Source of the DNA: an uncultured bacterium
GTDB lineage: Bacteria; Bacillota_I; Bacilli_A; RFN20; CAG-826
Direction: 5' to 3'
Assembly (NCBI GenBank): GCA_949296775.1
Contig: CASFQA010000001.1
Location: 496,001-560,000, forward strand
DNA: 64,000 nt
In this document: positions 34,462 through 43,053 of the stretch, in pieces
Position numbering within the stretch: position 1 is the first letter of the stretch
Layout of the letters: each line of letters starts with the position of its first letter
Position numbers and translations under genes: made by a program
Notes under the pieces: generated by a model
Told to the model about the DNA's origin: nothing
Database searches by the model: none
The model's input: the letters and a program-made list of their open reading frames with translations, nothing else

Positions 34462-36036
34462 TCAGCCGTTATAGGCCAATAGCTCGTAGGTGTCGTCGGA
34501 GGACCAGTAATCCTGCTTTTCGACCGCGTCGAGGTCGTCGAGGGTGAAGCGGATGTAATAGGTGTCGCCCTGGATGGTGAAGCCGGTGTCGACGGTCGAG
34601 ATGGCCTTCTTGTCGGCGGTCAAGGTGATCTTGCATTCGAAGGTCGAGGTCGCCAAGGCGTCGGAGTGGACCCCGAGCATCCCGTTGTCGAAGTAGCCGC
34701 CCATGGTGCTTAGGACCAGCTCCTCGGCCTCGTAAGTCAAATCGCCGGTCTTCTTGAACAGGGCCGGATCGAGCTCGGTGAAGCTCGGCCCGATCTCCTC
34801 GAAGGTGTCGATGGTATAGGGGGTGCTCCCCGAGAGCATGACGGTCGCCCACATCCACGAGGTGGCGTAGGCCTCGCAGTCCTCGACCGAGTAGAACCCA
34901 TTTTCTGCGTCGTAGATGCAGCGGTAGTCGTAATCGTCCCCGCCCCGGTAGGGAGTGGTATCGGAATCGTCTTCGGCCGCCCGTTGACGGAAATAGACGA
35001 TGTCGTCGCGGATGAAGTAACCCTTCGTCCAGGTCGTCCGCTCGGTCCGTTCCGGATTGGTGAAGAACTCCTTCAGATAAGTGTAGGACTCGATGTCGTC
35101 GAGGCAATTGAGCGCGGTCGCAAGATCCGGGTTGTCGTTTTCCAGCGGGCTCAAATGGGGAATCGGGTTCGCCCCGATGTCGCGGTCGTAGGTGATGAGC
35201 ACGGTGTTGGTCCGGACGTAACGGGGGTCGTCGTCAAGCGGGGGGATATCGAACACCAAGCCGTCGATCCCCCCGTCGGCCCCAAGGGTCAGGGTGATGT
35301 CCTCGACGTAGTTGATCGAGGTCCCGCCGTAGCATTCGACGAGGAACTGCGACTTGTCGGCGGCCAGATGGAGATCGCCATCTTCGTCCTCGGTCAAATC
35401 GGCGGCCGAGATGTAGTCCCAGGGGTTTTTGAACAGCCCGTCGAAAGAATACGGGGTGTAGGACCCGGTGACGTCGCTATAATCCGAGAGCCAGGAGGTC
35501 GTGACCTCGTTTTGGGCGGTGAGCCGCTCGACGGTCGCGAGCCCGGTTTCCTGGTCGCGGTAATAATAGGCGGTCGGTTCGGAATAGCTCCACTCGGTCG
35601 ATTCGACCTTCTCCTGCACGCCGGTCTCGCCGTTAAGCTGGTAATCCCAATAGGTATAGGTCATCTCCTCCCGGTAGCTCCTCACCTCCCCATATTGGTG
35701 GGCCAAATCGATGATTCGGCCCTGATGGATGCCGACTTCGCCCGTCGAGTTCCGGTAGACGTCGGTGTTTAGCTCGATGTGGGCCGAATGGTTTTTCCCC
35801 TTCAAGGAAGAGAGGGCGGCGATGGCTTTTTGGCTCGCCTCCGGTTTCTCGGGGATGGTGATCCCGGAATATTCCGGGTCCTCGGCAGTCGAGCTCCCCG
35901 GGGTCGAGGATTCGCCCGGGGTGGTCGTCGGACCGGTGGAGCCCGGGGTCGAGGAGGAAGAGGACGAGGTATCCTTCGGCCCGCAGGCGACGAGCGAGAA
36001 GGCCAGAAGAGGCAAAAGGAATGCGGTTTTGTTCAT
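34462..36036 (-). CDS. Lipoprotein, paralogue 4 of the exported-protein operon
   Basis: A 524-residue lipoprotein starting MNKTAFLLPLLAFSLVACGP with lipobox LVAC, followed by a Ser/Thr/Pro/Gly linker of about 35 residues. The mature region is mixed alpha/beta and acidic. It shares with the two genes upstream the elements NPWDYISAADL, a region of LTLGADGGIDGLVFDIP type, and LSPLENDNPDLATALNCLDD. I recognise no enzyme motif. The ATG is preceded by AAGGAGCATGACC. Last gene of a four-gene operon (40255 to 34462), ended by the bidirectional terminator. Probably surface-exposed; ligand unknown. Confidence 0.7.
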   Translation of the reverse strand: MNKTAFLLPLLAFSLVACGPKDTSSSSSSTPGSTGPTTTPGESSTPGSSTAEDPEYSGITIPEKPEASQKAIAALSSLKGKNHSAHIELNTDVYRNSTGEVGIHQGRIIDLAHQYGEVRSYREEMTYTYWDYQLNGETGVQEKVESTEWSYSEPTAYYYRDQETGLATVERLTAQNEVTTSWLSDYSDVTGSYTPYSFDGLFKNPWDYISAADLTEDEDGDLHLAADKSQFLVECYGGTSINYVEDITLTLGADGGIDGLVFDIPPLDDDPRYVRTNTVLITYDRDIGANPIPHLSPLENDNPDLATALNCLDDIESYTYLKEFFTNPERTERTTWTKGYFIRDDIVYFRQRAAEDDSDTTPYRGGDDYDYRCIYDAENGFYSVEDCEAYATSWMWATVMLSGSTPYTIDTFEEIGPSFTELDPALFKKTGDLTYEAEELVLSTMGGYFDNGMLGVHSDALATSTFECKITLTADKKAISTVDTGFTIQGDTYYIRFTLDDLDAVEKQDYWSSDDTYELLAYNG

Positions 36037-36050
36037 GGTCATGCTCCTTT

Positions 36051-37292
36051 TTAGGGCTCTACGAACCAAGTCGGGAACTCGGTCGTCCCGATGCCGGCGT
36101 AGGAAGCGGTGATGGCGTAAGGCCCGTACATGTAATCGTAGAAGCCGATGCTGAATTCGGAGAGGGCGTCCCCGTTAAGCCGAGCGTAGGCGTAATACGG
36201 CTCGGCCCCGGAAGCCCCGAACTCGCTCGGGACGAGGTCGCGGCTCAATAGGGAGAGGCCGTTGTCGAGGACCGAGTAGGTCCCGTTGCCCTCGTCGTGG
36301 AACAAGGCGGGGGACATCTTCGGGAATAACGGCAGCAAGGAAGCGACGGCGTCGCCGCTGCCGACCCTCTCCCACCCCCGGGAAAGGGAATACTCGTAAG
36401 TCCGGGTGCCGGTCCCGTATGGGGTGACGAAGGTATCGCCTTCGACCGGATAGGGGAGGTAGGCATCCTGATGGATGAGCAAGGAATCGCCGACGTAATA
36501 GTAGGCTTGCGAGATGGCGTAGTCGTTCTCGGTGACGTAGACGGTGTAGTTGGTGCCCAGGGAAGCGAAGGCCGCCTCCAGCGCCGGATTGTCCTCGTCG
36601 CCCGGGGCGAGCCGGTCGAATGACTCCTCGTAGAAGGCGAAGGAAAGACTCACCTCTAGGGTCGATTCCCCGACCACGATCGTCCCGTACCCGTCGGTTT
36701 CGAAGCCGTCGGGCCGGACCCCGCAGGTGAATTCGACCGAATCGACCAGCCCCGGCATCGACTCGTTGGGGACGACGCTCGCCGAGACGACCGGGAACTC
36801 GAGCCCGAAATAGGCGGTAAGCAGCAGCTCGGCCTTTTTCGAGGAGAGGGAGGTCCCGGAGAAATCGTCGACGTCGATGTAATCCCAGGGGTCGTAGTAT
36901 GTCTCGGCGTAGATGACGTCCATCGAAAGGGAGGATTCGCTGACCGACTCGAGCTCGTTGAGGTAGTTCAAGGTGTCGTGGTAGCTGGTGCCGTCGGGCC
37001 CTTCGTAATGGATGAGGGAAGAGGCCCCGCTATTGTCGCGGACGGCATCGCGGATCGTCCCGTCGACCTCGATCTGGCCGTAATCGCGGTCGACCGGGTA
37101 GACGGTGTTGTTATCCAATTCGGGGGCGACCTCGAAATGGGTGGCGAGGATCGCTTGCCCGGTGACGTTGTAAGGCAAAAGGAACGCCCGGGAATAGTCG
37201 ACCTGCCCCGAGGCGGAAGCCCGGGTCGCCGGGATGGCGGTCCCGATGGCCAAAGCCGCCAAAGGGGAAAGCAATATCAATGTCTTTTTCAT
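36051..37292 (-). CDS. Exported protein, paralogue 3 of the operon
   Basis: A 413-residue protein with a cleavable signal peptide, MKKTLILLSPLAALAIGTAI, followed by a likely signal peptidase I site (ATRASA-SG) and no lipobox cysteine. It shares with its neighbours DPWDYIDVDDFSGTSLSSKK, VVSASVVPNESMPGLVDSVE and LAPGDEDNPALEAAFASLG. No known domain recognised. The ATG touches the stop codon of the gene upstream, and GGAGGGCGAATAA precedes it, so the operon is tightly coupled. Expected in the extracytoplasmic space. Confidence 0.7.
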   Translation of the reverse strand: MKKTLILLSPLAALAIGTAIPATRASASGQVDYSRAFLLPYNVTGQAILATHFEVAPELDNNTVYPVDRDYGQIEVDGTIRDAVRDNSGASSLIHYEGPDGTSYHDTLNYLNELESVSESSLSMDVIYAETYYDPWDYIDVDDFSGTSLSSKKAELLLTAYFGLEFPVVSASVVPNESMPGLVDSVEFTCGVRPDGFETDGYGTIVVGESTLEVSLSFAFYEESFDRLAPGDEDNPALEAAFASLGTNYTVYVTENDYAISQAYYYVGDSLLIHQDAYLPYPVEGDTFVTPYGTGTRTYEYSLSRGWERVGSGDAVASLLPLFPKMSPALFHDEGNGTYSVLDNGLSLLSRDLVPSEFGASGAEPYYAYARLNGDALSEFSIGFYDYMYGPYAITASYAGIGTTEFPTWFVEP

Positions 37293-38765
37293 TTATTCGC
37301 CCTCCGTGTGCAAAGCGTTCTTGAAGGTTTCGATGACCCCGTTGTCGACGAATTCGGCGACCGATTCGAGATTGGTGGTCCCGAAATCGGAGAAGGAGAC
37401 GGTCGAGGTGGCATCATACCCGTAGGTGTCGGAGCTAAAGCCCAGAGTCAAAACCGGGTAGCCGGCATCGTCGATCTCGATGGCGATCGAATGGAAATCG
37501 AACTCGAAGGTCGAGGAATCGCCTAGATAGCGGCCCGAGGACCGCGAGAGCCAGTCGCCGGCCCCGAAGAGGGCCTCCATGGCGTCGAAGCAGAAGCCAT
37601 AGTCGTTATAGGCGAACGAATCGAGGTCGAAGACGTAACGTCCGGCAACCGACTCGTCCTTGGCGAAGAGGTCGCTATTCAACATCCCGATGTTGGGGAC
37701 GGCGCCGGTATCCAGGTCGAGGACGTCTTGATTGAGGTTGGCGGCGTAGTCAACGCTCGGCGAGACGCCGACGGCGACATATCCCCCGGCGAAAGGAAGG
37801 TAGGCCATCCCGGTGTAGGTCGCGCCGTAGGAAGCGTCGGCCTGCTCGTTATCGGAAAGCATGAGCTGGAGATCGGAATCGTAGGCGTAATAGGAATTGT
37901 AGGAGATCGGCTCTTCCATCTGGGAGGAATCGATGGTGATGTGGGTGGTGAAGTTGAGCCCGGCAATGGCGGCGACGAGCTTGTCGAGGGCCGCGTCCAA
38001 GGGGGCGGCGTCCTCCTCGCTCATCTTCGGGGCGGCCGGGGAGAGGGTCGTGACCTTCTCCAAGGCGGTAAGCTCGACCGAGTAGGATTCGCTCATGGCC
38101 CCGTAGCGGTCGGCGTTCACGAAGCGGAAGTCCATATGGGAGGGGATGCCGGCCTCGTCGGTCTTGATGACGACGTTGTCGACGTATTTGGTCGAGGAGA
38201 GGGCGTCGAAATTATAGGGGTTGATGGTGAAGAGGAAGTGCCCCATCTTCTCGCTCAATAGCCCGGTGGCGGAGGGCTTGCCGGTCAAGGTATAGCCGTT
38301 TTCATCCTGGGCTAGGTCGAAATACTTCCCGAGCTCGGAGGCGCGATCCAAGCTGGCAAGAGGGAGGTAGCCGGAATCGTATTGCCCGGCGAAGGGGACG
38401 GGGTTATAGGAATCGTCGATGACGGCGGTCTCGATGACCTCGTTGCTGATCGAAAGGCTCAAGATGGTGACGTTGCCGTCCGCCGCGTCGATATCGTTGC
38501 TGATGAGCGTCTCGCCCGCGGCCGAGAGGCGCGAGGAACGAGCGACGTCGCTCACCTCCTCGATGACGGTGAAGCTATCAATGGTGAAGGCGGAATAATT
38601 CGGGGTGATGGTCGAGACCGAGCGAAGCGGCGAATCGAAGAAGGAAGCGAAGGCTTCGGCCTGATCGTCGGTCCAAGTCGCGGTCCCGTCGGCCGCTTGG
38701 GCCGCCGCGGGATCGGCGCAGGCGGTGGCGAACAAGGCGCCTAATAGCAATAATGGCTTTTTCAT
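37293..38765 (-). CDS. Exported protein, paralogue 2 of the operon
   Basis: A 490-residue exported protein starting MKKPLLLLGALFATACADPA. The ATAC could be a degenerate lipobox; otherwise AQA-AD nearby is a signal peptidase I site. The mature sequence shares with the two genes downstream a segment of the form ...YNFDALSSTKYVDNVVIKTD and APKMSEEDAAPLDAALDKLV, followed by a beta-rich part. An upstream-open frame to 39002 overlaps the preceding gene and is not used; GGAAATAACG precedes the ATG. Function unknown. Two other genes in the operon look like distant copies of this one. Confidence 0.7.
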   Translation of the reverse strand: MKKPLLLLGALFATACADPAAAQAADGTATWTDDQAEAFASFFDSPLRSVSTITPNYSAFTIDSFTVIEEVSDVARSSRLSAAGETLISNDIDAADGNVTILSLSISNEVIETAVIDDSYNPVPFAGQYDSGYLPLASLDRASELGKYFDLAQDENGYTLTGKPSATGLLSEKMGHFLFTINPYNFDALSSTKYVDNVVIKTDEAGIPSHMDFRFVNADRYGAMSESYSVELTALEKVTTLSPAAPKMSEEDAAPLDAALDKLVAAIAGLNFTTHITIDSSQMEEPISYNSYYAYDSDLQLMLSDNEQADASYGATYTGMAYLPFAGGYVAVGVSPSVDYAANLNQDVLDLDTGAVPNIGMLNSDLFAKDESVAGRYVFDLDSFAYNDYGFCFDAMEALFGAGDWLSRSSGRYLGDSSTFEFDFHSIAIEIDDAGYPVLTLGFSSDTYGYDATSTVSFSDFGTTNLESVAEFVDNGVIETFKNALHTEGE

Positions 38766-38767
38766 CG

Positions 38768-40255
38768 TTATTTCCTCGTGATGATGAGGCTCGCCCCATC
38801 GGAAGAGAGGCTTCCGATCTCGACGGTGAGGCCAAGGGCAGCCCCGTCGAACCCATTGCCGTCGAAGCGGAAATCCTCGTAGAAACCGGCGAATTCGCTT
38901 TCGCCCCCGAAGACATCGCCTTCGTGGAACAGATTGGCGTCGGTCAGCTGGATTAGGTTGGCCATGTGGCGGTTGGCCCCGGTCGAATCGAGCAATTCGC
39001 AAAGCGGGAAGTTGCCGGGGACCCCGTAGGCCGAATAGATGTTGCGCCCGGAATTGGTGAAGGCGAAGTCATGGACCCGGCCATCGTCCAAATCGGGATC
39101 GGAGTTGAGGTAGAGCCCGTCTTCCCCGCCGGAGATCAGCCGGGAATCGATCTTGTAGAAACGGACCCCGGGGGATTGGAACACCCCGGAACGGTCGAGG
39201 CCGGTCGGGGCGACGAGGTCGACGAGGAGGTATTCCCCGAACAACCCGGTTTCCGAGGGGGCGAGCAAGAGGGTCGACCCTTCCCCGGACGCGGTCAGCT
39301 CGACCGTGGTCTCGCCTTCGAGCTCGTCGGCGTAGACGGCGGTCGGCTCAACCCAGCCGAGGAGGTATTTGGCGAAAGGATTGAAATCAGCCGACATCCC
39401 CTCGGAGACGTCGGTATACCCCAAGGGGGCGCGGGCGTTCCCGTTGATGTCGCCGGTGGTATCCTGGAATTCCGGGACCCCGAGCATATCGGAGATGGTC
39501 CGGATGATCCGGTTTTGGTAAGTCGATTCCTGGGCGGCCGCCGTAAGGACCGAGCCGGAGACCCAGGCGCCGATCTCGGCGTTGTCCGAGGAGCCGATGG
39601 TATTGACGAACAAACTGGCGGCGTCCGAATCGCCTGCCTCGCTGTCAGTGGTCCAATACCCGTTCCATTCCGGATAGCCATGCAGGAGGATGAGGTTATC
39701 GATCTTCCCGTCCCCGTCGCCGTCATAATCGCTTTCCTCGAATTGCTTGGACTCGACCAAGAGTTCCGCCACCTCGTCTAGCAAAGCCGAGAGGCCGGAA
39801 TCGAAATCCGCGGCTAGGGAAGCGAGGATGGTCCCGGAATCCTCGGGAAGGGTCAACGGCAAGGAAACGACGACGTCGAGGTCGAAAAGGCCGTTGGAAG
39901 CCTCGGCGAAATAGGATTCGACGCTATAAGGCCGGGCGCTTGTCCCCGACATCTGCCCTTCCATGGTCAATACATTGAGGGGGGTGAAGGAATTGAGGTT
40001 AGAGAAGTTAAGCGGCACGATGACCGTTTTGACCGTCCCCGCCGACGGGAGGACGGAATTGCCCTTGCTTTCCTCTATCTTCATCAACGCGCTCGGCTCG
40101 ACCGGCTCCGGGCGGCTGGTTTCGGTTTCCGAGGGGGTCGACTCGGGAGTGCTGACGCTGCTCGTGGAATCGCTCGGGCCGCAGCCGGCCAGGATCAAGG
40201 CCGAGACCGCTAACGGAAGACAGAGGAAGCCATGGTTTTTGGATTTGTTCGACAT
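38768..40255 (-). CDS. M6-metalloprotease-like lipoprotein without the HExxH zinc site
   Basis: A 495-residue lipoprotein with lipobox LILAGC (Cys25) and a Ser/Thr/Glu linker. The mature part follows the M6 (immune inhibitor A-like) plan: VKTVIVPLNFSN, YSVESYFAEASNGLFDLDVV, DYDGDGDGKIDNLILL, and after the active-site region GYTDVSEGMSADFNPFAKYLLGWVEP, where M6 members have (D/M)M..... .HN.FSK..LGW. At the zinc site, family HEFGHxLGLPDLYD, it reads RTISDMLGVPEFQD (252-265): both histidines and the glutamate are gone. I infer a non-catalytic binding or structural role. First gene of the operon, preceded by TAGGAGCAGATC. Confidence 0.7.
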   Translation of the reverse strand: MSNKSKNHGFLCLPLAVSALILAGCGPSDSTSSVSTPESTPSETETSRPEPVEPSALMKIEESKGNSVLPSAGTVKTVIVPLNFSNLNSFTPLNVLTMEGQMSGTSARPYSVESYFAEASNGLFDLDVVVSLPLTLPEDSGTILASLAADFDSGLSALLDEVAELLVESKQFEESDYDGDGDGKIDNLILLHGYPEWNGYWTTDSEAGDSDAASLFVNTIGSSDNAEIGAWVSGSVLTAAAQESTYQNRIIRTISDMLGVPEFQDTTGDINGNARAPLGYTDVSEGMSADFNPFAKYLLGWVEPTAVYADELEGETTVELTASGEGSTLLLAPSETGLFGEYLLVDLVAPTGLDRSGVFQSPGVRFYKIDSRLISGGEDGLYLNSDPDLDDGRVHDFAFTNSGRNIYSAYGVPGNFPLCELLDSTGANRHMANLIQLTDANLFHEGDVFGGESEFAGFYEDFRFDGNGFDGAALGLTVEIGSLSSDGASLIITRK

Positions 40256-40423
40256 GGTGATCTGCTCCTATAAACAAAGGTCCTTATAAATAAGGCTATA
40301 AAAACATAACAAAGCGCGTAAAAAGATAAAGCGCGATTTTATGAAAGCGCTTACATTTAAAAAATTGTTTCGATTTTTCGTATGGCTCGTTTAATAACGT
40401 CATTCCAACTTGGAGGAAAAGAC
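40256..40423. promoter_or_regulatory. Divergent regulatory region with a cre site
   Basis: Between the M6-like operon and the Big2 lipoprotein. TGAAAGCGCTTACA at 40342-40355 matches the catabolite-responsive element consensus TGNAANCGNWNNCW at every defined position. Two further AAAGCGC copies lie at about 40310 and 40330. For the minus operon, -35 TTGTTA followed after 17 bases by TTATAA is visible (within 40285-40315). The strand regulated by the cre site cannot be told from sequence. Confidence 0.6.
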
Positions 40424-42982
40424 ATGAAAAAGCCACTTGCCCTGCTCGCCCTTGCCTTGGCTTTGGGCCTAGCGGGGTGCCAACCGGGAACCACCACCAC
40501 CACCAGCTCGGGAACCGATCCTGATACGTCGGATACAGGCGGTTCCTCGACCGTCGATGTCACCGACACGACCGAGACCGACAGCACGCCGGAACAAACC
40601 TTGACCGTCGAGATCACGAGCACCGTCACCACCGTTGAGGCCGGCAAGACCATCACCCTGTCCGCGAATATCGTCAACGGCGAGGAAGGGGACAAGGTCA
40701 CCTGGTCGAGCGGCAACACCGCCGTCGCGACCATCGACGCCAACACCGGCGTCTTGACCGGGGTCGCCGCCGGGACCGCCACCATCACCGCCGCCTGCGG
40801 GGAAGCGACCGACACGGTCGAGATCACCGTCACCCCGGCCATCCCGGCCGAGCTTGCCAGCGGGACCTCTTTCTATACCTACCTCAAGGGGCAGGCCGAA
40901 GCGACCGTCAGCTCCATTTCCTATATGAACCGGGAGCTCAGGCCGTCTTCCGAGAAGCCCGAGACGACCCGTTACGTCTCGAAGATGACCAAGGACGAGA
41001 TATTGCGGGAATACGACAACACCGGCACCTGGGACGAGGGAAAGCACTCGAGCTATAACGCCATCATCGGCTCGACCTATTACGAAATCGACACCTACGG
41101 TTCCGGAAGGGGCAGCCGGACGGCCATCCTCCCAGGCGATTCCGAGGCCGAGTTCAGCGAAGCCGTCGCCCGGCAGAGCCTGGAAACGATGCAAAATGAA
41201 GGCGACCTCCACGGCATTTTGGCCGAAGACGAGGCCTTGGCCGCCTGGAAAGCCGACCGAAACGTGGAAGGGGCCTTGAAGGAGTTGGATTACCAGGTCG
41301 ATGTCGATGGGGGCAACTACATCGTGACCTACGAAGCGGCCTACGAGCACCAAGAAGAGGATTATGAGTGGGAAAACTGCGTCCATTACCAGGTGACCGC
41401 GACCTTGAATTCCGAGAAGGAGATCATCGACCTGACCGCCGAGGAAACCCGGGCCGCCATCAATCAATGGGACTTCGAGACCCACTCGCCGAAAGCCGAT
41501 GCCTCCTCGGTTTACGAATACACCTACTCGGTTGAGGACATCGTCTACGTCGACGAGCTCCCCAACGCCGATCCAGACGACCTCCTGCTCGACCCGACCG
41601 CCTATTTCGTCTCCGAAGTCACCGAGGCGACCCTCGATATGACGATGGCGACCGGGAAAGACGATGACGGCAACCCCGTCTTCCAAGTCGGCGACCGGAT
41701 TTGGCTCGACGAGACCACGATCGAATACCTGCCCGCCACCGCCTTGGACGCCGATAGCCTTCAAATCACCGGCTACTACGACTCGACGACCGGCGACTCG
41801 GTCGAAGGCGCGGCCATCACCGACATGTACGGCCGCACCACCTGGGCCAAGCCCGGCACCTACGACATCGCCATCGGAAACGCCTATGACGCCGACATGG
41901 GCCGGATCGAAGGCGTCGTCGTCACCGGGGAAGAGGTCGAAGCCCCGAACGTCTTAAGCATTTCCGATATTGGCAGTGGTATCGTCACCGACAATGGCGA
42001 CGGCAGCTACGAAGTGGTGGTCGAAAAAGGGAAATACCCCGAGGTATTGCTCAACACCGATGCCGCCACCATCACCCAAGAGCAGCTCGACCTCATCGAT
42101 TGGACCCTCGCCCCGCAGGTAGGCTACACCGTGGAATTCATGGCCGTCGAGGGAATGGCCGCCATCATTTTCGGAAACCAATCCCCGGATGGCTCCACCT
42201 CGACTCTTACCATCAATAACCCCGACGGAAGCAAGATCTCCATCACCCTAGTCGACCAGAAGAGCGACGAAGAGGTGACCCCGCCGAACATCGATACCGT
42301 CAGCGACGACTGGGGGATGACCATCGAACCGACCTCGTCCGAGGAGGGAACCTCGATCTACGACATCGAGATGGAAGGCGATTCCGCCACCTTCTTCTTG
42401 CTCGACATGGACGGGCCGGAGCTGACCGCGGCCCAAGTCGCCGCCATCGAGTACACGGTTAGCCTGGAAACCGCCCTTAACGTCCAATTCGCCATCAATT
42501 ACGACATGGGCATGCCGGCGGTCGCGTTGACGGTCGAGATCCTCAACACCAATTACCCGGCCAACCTCACCATCTACAACCCGGACGGCACCGTCTTGAT
42601 CCTCAACTTCACCATCAAATCCACCACCCCGGAAGAACCGCTCGTCGTCGGCGGCCTAACCGATGGGAACGGGACACCGTTGACCCCGATCGATGGGACC
42701 GATAACGAGTATGCGATCGATACCCTTATGGGGAATATGACCACCGTCATCCTCCTAGCCGATGACGGCCACGAGATCACCGATGCCGAGCTTAATGGGG
42801 TCGAGGCCGTCATCTCCCCGGATGGAGCCGCTTATCTCGACCGGACAGTCTGGAATGGCGACGCTTGCTTCGACATCACCCCGAACTACGATAGCGAGGT
42901 CGGTGACAAATTCACCATCACCATCATCAATCCCGACGAGTCCACCATTATCATCCATTGCACCGTTACCAGCCGGAATTAG
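40424..42982 (+). CDS. Large Big2-domain lipoprotein
   Basis: An 852-residue lipoprotein with signal peptide MKKPLALLALALALGLAGCQ (lipobox LAGC, Cys19) and a long Thr/Ser/Asp linker. Residues about 59-137 form a Big2 (Ig-like) domain with the ending GVLTGVAAGTATITAACGEA. A central unrecognised region follows (to about residue 400). The C-terminus has three tandem modules of about 105 residues that each end in a strand and NPDG motif: TINNPDGSKISITL, TIYNPDGTVLILNF and TIINPDESTIIIHC. Likely surface adhesion or binding protein. TTGGAGGAAAAG precedes the ATG. Single gene ended by a terminator. Confidence 0.75.
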   Translation: MKKPLALLALALALGLAGCQPGTTTTTSSGTDPDTSDTGGSSTVDVTDTTETDSTPEQTLTVEITSTVTTVEAGKTITLSANIVNGEEGDKVTWSSGNTAVATIDANTGVLTGVAAGTATITAACGEATDTVEITVTPAIPAELASGTSFYTYLKGQAEATVSSISYMNRELRPSSEKPETTRYVSKMTKDEILREYDNTGTWDEGKHSSYNAIIGSTYYEIDTYGSGRGSRTAILPGDSEAEFSEAVARQSLETMQNEGDLHGILAEDEALAAWKADRNVEGALKELDYQVDVDGGNYIVTYEAAYEHQEEDYEWENCVHYQVTATLNSEKEIIDLTAEETRAAINQWDFETHSPKADASSVYEYTYSVEDIVYVDELPNADPDDLLLDPTAYFVSEVTEATLDMTMATGKDDDGNPVFQVGDRIWLDETTIEYLPATALDADSLQITGYYDSTTGDSVEGAAITDMYGRTTWAKPGTYDIAIGNAYDADMGRIEGVVVTGEEVEAPNVLSISDIGSGIVTDNGDGSYEVVVEKGKYPEVLLNTDAATITQEQLDLIDWTLAPQVGYTVEFMAVEGMAAIIFGNQSPDGSTSTLTINNPDGSKISITLVDQKSDEEVTPPNIDTVSDDWGMTIEPTSSEEGTSIYDIEMEGDSATFFLLDMDGPELTAAQVAAIEYTVSLETALNVQFAINYDMGMPAVALTVEILNTNYPANLTIYNPDGTVLILNFTIKSTTPEEPLVVGGLTDGNGTPLTPIDGTDNEYAIDTLMGNMTTVILLADDGHEITDAELNGVEAVISPDGAAYLDRTVWNGDACFDITPNYDSEVGDKFTITIINPDESTIIIHCTVTSRN

Positions 42983-43009
42983 TCAAATTCCCCTTGGCTA
43001 AACGATGAA

Positions 43010-43044
43010 AAAACCCGCAGATTGCCAACCTGCGGGTTTTCTTT
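43010..43044. terminator. Bidirectional terminator
   Basis: Perfect 11-bp stem AAAACCCGCAG / CTGCGGGTTTT with a nine-base loop, T-rich on both strands. It separates the Big2 lipoprotein (plus) from the esterase gene (minus). Confidence 0.9.
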
Positions 43045-43053
43045 ATCGATGGT

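Noticed and set aside
38966-39781. Plus-strand open frame opposite the M6-like gene
   Set aside because: Antisense shadow; no ribosome site or recognisable domain.
40469-41764. Long minus-strand open frame of 431 codons
   Set aside because: It is antisense to the Big2 lipoprotein gene, which has a signal peptide, ribosome site and terminator. The antisense frame is Gly/Val/Asp-rich with none of these.
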